Of a stretch of 8,420 bases of DNA, positions 5,830 to 8,420 are shown piece after piece (the first letter of the stretch is position 1; each line of letters begins with the position of its first letter). The notes under the pieces are model-generated. The model had not been told where the DNA came from, made no database searches, and worked only from the letters and a program-made list of their open reading frames with translations. A program made the translations under genes and the position numbers. The stretch comes from Clostridiales bacterium. GTDB taxonomy: Bacteria > Bacillota > Clostridia > Oscillospirales > Oscillospiraceae. Location of the stretch: positions 1-8,420 of the forward strand of contig SFEX01000049.1 in NCBI GenBank assembly GCA_004557075.1, written 5' to 3'.

Positions 5830-5990
5830 AACGTGCTTTTTAATTTTGAAGGAAGCGTTTTACTTATCCCTCAAGCGAGCGTCGGAGAACTTTTTGGAAA
5901 AAGGCATGACAAAGCACATGCACATGCGGCACATGCACATCTCCATAGCGCTCATAACGTTGTTACGCTTTGCGGTCATGTCGGTTCTCC
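5817..5990 (-). promoter_or_regulatory. Transcription attenuator with competing pairing segments
   Basis: Segment 2 (AAGUUCUCCG, 5892-5883), inside the leader peptide gene just past its Met/Cys codons, can form a 10-bp antiterminator (one G-U pair) with segment 3 (CGGAGAGCUU, 5826-5817), the first arm and loop edge of the terminator. The 5' part of segment 2 (GUUCUCC, 5890-5884) is also perfectly complementary over 7 bases to segment 1, GGAGAAC (5990-5984), the leader peptide's own ribosome binding site. Pairings 1:2, 2:3 and 3:4 therefore exclude one another, as in classical amino-acid attenuators. A ribosome stalled at codons 14-22 would leave segment 2 free. The complementarity is seen; the mechanism is inferred. 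Confidence 0.7.
5860..5979 (-). CDS. Met/Cys-rich leader peptide of the metQNI operon
   Basis: A 39-residue peptide gene with eight Met and four Cys, concentrated in an alternating run EMCMCRMCMCFVM (residues 13-25). The ATG at 5979 is preceded by a strong AAAGGAG site, and the predicted transcription start from the 6029-6057 promoter is only about 40 bases upstream, which excludes the longer in-frame start at 6120 (upstream of that promoter). A terminator follows 30 bases after the TAA stop, then metQ. Such a run of regulatory codons before biosynthesis or uptake genes is the signature of ribosome-stalling leader peptides such as TrpL or HisL. Here the genes are for methionine import, so the codons match the cargo and its sulfur relative cysteine. 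The peptide itself probably has no role. A small Cys-rich metal-binding protein is the alternative, less likely given the context. Confidence 0.8.
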   Translation of the reverse strand: MTAKRNNVMSAMEMCMCRMCMCFVMPFSKKFSDARLRDK

Positions 5991-6028
5991 TTTCCTCGCG
6001 ATTATCCGCTTGACACGGATTGTAGCGT

Positions 6029-6057
6029 ATCATATCACTGCCGAAACATTTTGTCAA
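6029..6057 (-). promoter_or_regulatory. Strong sigma-A promoter of the metQNI leader
   Basis: On the minus strand, -35 TTGACA (6057-6052; 6/6) and -10 TATGAT (6034-6029; 5/6) are separated by exactly 17 bases. Initiation near 6021 gives a leader of about 370 bases before metQ, starting about 40 bases upstream of the small peptide gene. High basal promoter strength combined with an early terminator suits attenuation control. Confidence 0.88.
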
Positions 6058-6085
6058 CAGCTTTGTGAATTTTTTTCCCGCGAAC

Positions 6086-6114
6086 TTGTTATCTGTGCCG
6101 CCATAGTGTAAAAT
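6086..6114 (+). promoter_or_regulatory. Promoter of the TIR-LRR gene
   Basis: -35 TTGTTA (6086-6091; 4/6) and -10 TAAAAT (6109-6114; 5/6) have a 17-base spacer. Initiation near 6121 gives a leader of about 38 bases. It is divergent from the met promoter, with 28 bases between the two -35 boxes. Confidence 0.55.
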
Positions 6115-6158
6115 GTACATTATATGTGAAATAATCCAGCAAGGAGATATAGACCGCC

Positions 6159-7697
6159 GTGAATGTGATAGATAATTTTAAGCCCTATGAGGGCAGTGAA
6201 CCATATATTTTCATAAGCTACGCGCACGCCGACGACGATCGGGTTCTGCCCGTGGTCGAGGATCTGTACCGCCGTGGCTACAAGGTCTGGTACGACGAGG
6301 GAATCGAGGTTGGCAGCGAGTGGCAGGAGTGCATCGCCGCACATCTTATGCAGGCGAAGCTTGTCATCGCGTTTATATCCAACGCCTATATAAAGTCCGA
6401 TAACTGCCGTCGGGAGATGCACTATGCCCTGACGAAAAAGATAAAGACCATAAACGTTTTCCTTGAGGAGACGGAGCTGTCGCCGGGCATGGAGATGCAG
6501 ATAGGCAATATATTCGCGCTCATGAAATATACCTTCCCGAGCGAGGAGTATTTTTACGAAAAGCTGTACGAAGCGCCGCTGCTCGGCAGCGAAAATTTCC
6601 GCCGCGCCGACGCGGAGACCGCCGAGTCCGCGCCCGCGAAAAAGCCGAAGCCGAAGCGTGAAAAGAAGCCCGATAAAAAGCGCAAAATCATCGGCTGGAC
6701 GGCGGCCGTTGCGGTTTTGGGGCTTATCGTCGCGGGGCTGATAGTCGGCTACTTCACGGGATTTTTGGAGCGGGTGTTCACTCCGACGGCGGAGATAAGC
6801 GAGCTTGACCCGGACACGGTCGCGGAGTTTGAAAACGAGGTGTTCGAGCGCGCTGCGCGGGCATACACCGGCATAGAGCAGGGCGATATCCGCGTCAGCG
6901 ACCTGAAGGGGCTGACGGAGCTGTATATCTGCGGCGACAGCTTCTGGTTCGACGAGCCGGAGAGCGTGAGCGAAAGCGGGGGCGTCATCACCGTGACGGA
7001 CCATCAGGGCGCGGAGTATACCGCCGCGCAGGGCACTGTGCGCACGCTCGGCGATCTTGCGTATTTTACCGATCTGCAAACGCTGTGGCTGCGGTATCAG
7101 CCGCTGAGTTCTCTGGTGGATATGCCCGCCTGCGGTATCGTGTACTTAAACATCGGCAACAACCGCGTCGCTTCGCTTGAGGGCGTGGGCAACCTGCCGC
7201 TGCTGCGCGGGCTGAATACCGAGGGCAACAGCGTGACCGATCTCGGTGATCTAAACCGCTGCCAGCAGCTCACGGAGGCTGTGCTGACGGGCGGCTCGGT
7301 CACAAATTACGACGCCTTCAAGCCACTGTCGGGCATACGCGAGCTGCGGGTGTCCGGCTGCACGCTGAGCGATGTCGCGCAGGCGCTCGACCACAGCTCG
7401 CTGCGCATCTGCGAATTTGACAACTGCGATCTGCGCGGAAGGTTTTTCAAAAGCTTTGACAGGGAGCGCGCGATAACGGAGCTGAGCCTCGTAAACTGCC
7501 GCCTTGACTCGATATCGGGCATAGCGGATTTCACGGGGCTTACGGAGCTTCGCCTGACCGGCAGCCGCGGCGTAAGCGACTGGTCGGAGCTGTCCGCTCT
7601 GACGGGGCTTAAAACGGTGTACTCGGACGCAGAGCTTGCCGGGGAGCTTCGGGATATATGCACCGGCGCGGGCATCGAGCTTATAATCGAAAAATAA
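6159..7697 (+). CDS. TIR / transmembrane / LRR-like protein
   Basis: A 512-residue single-pass membrane protein. Residues 15-135 form a TIR domain: IFISYAHADD (17-26, box 1), GYKVWYDEGIEVGSEW (40-55, box 2) and DNCRREMHYAL (81-91), whose E86 sits where catalytic NADase TIRs carry their glutamate. A lysine/proline-rich stretch (161-176) leads into one transmembrane helix (about 177-199), so the TIR domain should be cytoplasmic. The rest is expected outside. Residues about 222-260 resemble the cap of Firmicute leucine-rich repeats (GDIRVSDLKGLTELYICG), and 285-500 carry irregular repeats such as LQTLWLRYQPLSSL, IVYLNIGNNRVASL, ITELSLVNCRLDSI and LTELRLTG. The GTG start has an AAGGAG site 12 bases upstream. 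Function is unknown: receptor-like signalling or defence by NAD depletion are possible. No partner effector gene is adjacent. Confidence 0.85.
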   Translation: MNVIDNFKPYEGSEPYIFISYAHADDDRVLPVVEDLYRRGYKVWYDEGIEVGSEWQECIAAHLMQAKLVIAFISNAYIKSDNCRREMHYALTKKIKTINVFLEETELSPGMEMQIGNIFALMKYTFPSEEYFYEKLYEAPLLGSENFRRADAETAESAPAKKPKPKREKKPDKKRKIIGWTAAVAVLGLIVAGLIVGYFTGFLERVFTPTAEISELDPDTVAEFENEVFERAARAYTGIEQGDIRVSDLKGLTELYICGDSFWFDEPESVSESGGVITVTDHQGAEYTAAQGTVRTLGDLAYFTDLQTLWLRYQPLSSLVDMPACGIVYLNIGNNRVASLEGVGNLPLLRGLNTEGNSVTDLGDLNRCQQLTEAVLTGGSVTNYDAFKPLSGIRELRVSGCTLSDVAQALDHSSLRICEFDNCDLRGRFFKSFDRERAITELSLVNCRLDSISGIADFTGLTELRLTGSRGVSDWSELSALTGLKTVYSDAELAGELRDICTGAGIELIIEK

Positions 7698-7700
7698 TTA

Positions 7701-7736
7701 AAAAATAAAAAGGGCAGGCTGCGGTGAGCAGCCTGC
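7701..7736. terminator. Hairpin after the TIR-LRR gene
   Basis: A perfect 9-bp stem (7714-7722 with 7728-7736) lies 17 bases after the TIR-LRR stop codon. Its plus-strand 3' side reads AAAACAGGG with no U run, so as a plus-strand terminator it is incomplete. Read on the minus strand it is followed by a long U-rich stretch (7712 down to 7690), the better terminator configuration, although no minus-strand gene leads into it. Confidence 0.5.
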
Positions 7737-7933
7737 AAAACAGGGTTGTGGGATAAAGATATGAGCCGTGATCTCGCTTGCGCGAAACCAATTGGATAAG
7801 CTGTGATTAAAGGATAGCGCATTCGCCGCGGCTTGTAAAGAGCGAAAAAGAACAAGTTTTGTCGAATGGAAAAATTTTTATAAATATTTTTCGCGCGATT
7901 GGGCAAGCTATGCGGGAAAGGAGTTTGATAAGC

Positions 7934-8140
7934 ATGATTATTGACCGCATTGCGCTTATCCTGACAATAATCGGAGGCATTAACTGGGGCAGCATCGGGC
8001 TGTTCAGATTTGATATCGTGGCATGGATCTGCGGCGGACAGACCGCGACCGTCAGCCGCGTGATATATACCCTCGTCGGTCTTGCCGCCCTGTGGTGCAT
8101 ATCCCTGCTGTTCCGCCATGAAGCCATCCCGGACGAATAA
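7934..8140 (+). CDS. DUF378 two-helix membrane protein
   Basis: A 68-residue membrane protein of the DUF378 family (YuzA-like), function unknown. Two hydrophobic helices (about residues 5-24 and 41-61) flank a short loop. The conserved GGINWGSIGLFRFDIVAW motif (14-31) spans the end of helix 1, and VSRVIYTLVGLAALW (40-54) is the typical second helix. The ATG at 7934 was chosen because AAAGGAG (7917-7923) lies 10 bases upstream; the frame is open further back to a TTG at 7859 but without a ribosome binding site. No convincing promoter is visible. A weak TTGTCG at 7859-7864 with A/T-rich sequence 14-16 bases on is the only candidate, so it may depend on read-through from the TIR-LRR gene. A strong terminator follows. 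Confidence 0.88.
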   Translation: MIIDRIALILTIIGGINWGSIGLFRFDIVAWICGGQTATVSRVIYTLVGLAALWCISLLFRHEAIPDE

Positions 8141-8156
8141 ATAAGCACAGCGTAGC

Positions 8157-8191
8157 AAACCTCCGCCTGACATTTCGTCAGGCGGAGGTTT
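8157..8191 (+). terminator. Strong rho-independent terminator of the DUF378 gene
   Basis: A perfect 15-bp stem (8157-8171 with 8177-8191, loop ATTTC) has an A run before it and a T tract at its 3' end (8189-8192), 16 bases after the DUF378 stop. It is nested within a second inverted pair, AGCGTAGCAA (8149-8158) and TTGCTACGCT (8200-8209). The outer sequence is also present beside the rpsO terminator at 151-160. Confidence 0.88.
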
Positions 8192-8199
8192 TCCTATCG

Positions 8200-8388
8200 T
8201 TGCTACGCTCCTCGCCGGAGGGGCAATTCGTTGCAATGCTTCATGTAGTCGCTACTACAGATTCTCGACCGGTAATATTGGTAATTGTCGTTATTGCACT
8301 CGCGCGCTTAATCACCTGCACCTGTAGGGGCGAGCATAGTGTCAATAGGAAGAAGGTATACAGGAGTGCAAGATGATTGTATACAACT
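8200..8388. repeat. Right copy of the inverted interspersed repeat
   Basis: Positions 8224-8388 are the inverted counterpart of 1-166; the outer 65 bases (8324-8388) match with one mismatch and the rest imperfectly. The preceding 8207-8229 is the inverted match (22 of 23) of 2694-2716. Inside are the CGACCGGT segment shared with 2898-2949, the core TTGCACTCGCGC (8294-8305), GTAGGGGCGAGCAT (8324-8337), GTATAC (8356-8361) and the palindrome TTGTATACAA (8377-8386). The 32 bases after 8388 are unique within the window and hold nothing I can identify. Confidence 0.85.
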
Positions 8389-8420
8389 TACAGTCTTGAA
8401 ATTTTGCGATGAATAAGCTT

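Noticed and set aside
5653..5860. SAM riboswitch or methionine T-box ahead of metQ
   Set aside because: I looked for the SAM-I core and the conserved T-box sequence upstream of metQ and found neither. The terminator is explained better by the leader peptide.
5980..6120. Upstream in-frame extension of the leader peptide to an 86-residue protein starting at 6120
   Set aside because: The extended start lies upstream of the consensus promoter at 6029-6057 and lacks a good ribosome binding site, whereas the ATG at 5979 has AAAGGAG.
6120..7079. Minus-strand open frame of about 319 codons antisense to the TIR domain
   Set aside because: It is a shadow frame of the GC-rich TIR-LRR gene, without recognisable motifs, and the plus strand has clear TIR boxes.
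7307..8236. Minus-strand open frame of about 309 codons antisense to the TIR-LRR end and DUF378
   Set aside because: It runs opposite to two well-supported genes, crosses the strong terminator and intergenic DNA, has low-complexity Ser/Arg/Pro composition and no ribosome binding site.
8319..8408. Open frame across the right-hand repeat that might be the end of a gene
   Set aside because: It has no start or ribosome binding site inside the window, and the same frame appears in the left repeat copy. It is more likely a property of the repeat.

Overview
The window looks like a chromosomal segment of a moderately GC-rich anaerobic Firmicute, probably a gut Clostridia (Oscillospiraceae/Ruminococcaceae-like). 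Supporting signs are a DUF896/YnzC-type protein, a MetQNI importer with a lipoprotein receptor, strong AGGAGG-type ribosome binding sites, sigma-A promoters, many rho-independent terminators and a high load of short GC-rich intergenic repeats. The assignment is inferred from gene content and style, not from a marker phylogeny.

Layout, left to right. (1) Positions 1-166 hold an interspersed repeat that returns inverted at 8224-8388. (2) rpsO (ribosomal protein S15) is on the minus strand with its terminator, a structured leader and a promoter. (3) A plus-strand, translationally coupled trio follows: a YfbR-type 5'-nucleotidase, a DUF896 protein and an AEC-family transporter. (4) Positions 2428-3037 are a 610-base convergent intergenic region built almost wholly of mosaic repeat modules around one bidirectional terminator. 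(5) A minus-strand methionine importer operon, metQ-metN-metI, reads leftward from a promoter at 6029-6057. (6) A plus-strand gene for a TIR / transmembrane / LRR-like protein is divergent from that promoter. (7) A small two-helix DUF378 membrane protein with a strong terminator precedes the right-hand repeat.

Two things stand out, both in the met operon. First, between a near-perfect sigma-A promoter and metQ lies a 39-codon peptide gene with its own strong Shine-Dalgarno and an alternating Met/Cys codon run. It is followed by a rho-independent terminator and by mutually exclusive pairing segments (1:2, 2:3, 3:4). That is the layout of ribosome-mediated transcription attenuation, here apparently sensing sulfur amino acids. 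Second, the MetQ receptor is circularly permuted: the half that is normally C-terminal (IAVPNDTTN block) follows the lipobox directly, and the normally N-terminal half (SPAPHAEIL to VEPMGLY) comes last.

Working model: a shortage of charged Met- or Cys-tRNA stalls the leader ribosome, the 2:3 antiterminator forms, and the lipoprotein receptor (MetQ), ATPase (MetN) and permease (MetI) are made to import methionine or related compounds. The repeats lie only downstream of genes, next to terminators or stop codons, which suggests insertion into, or tolerance at, 3' ends.
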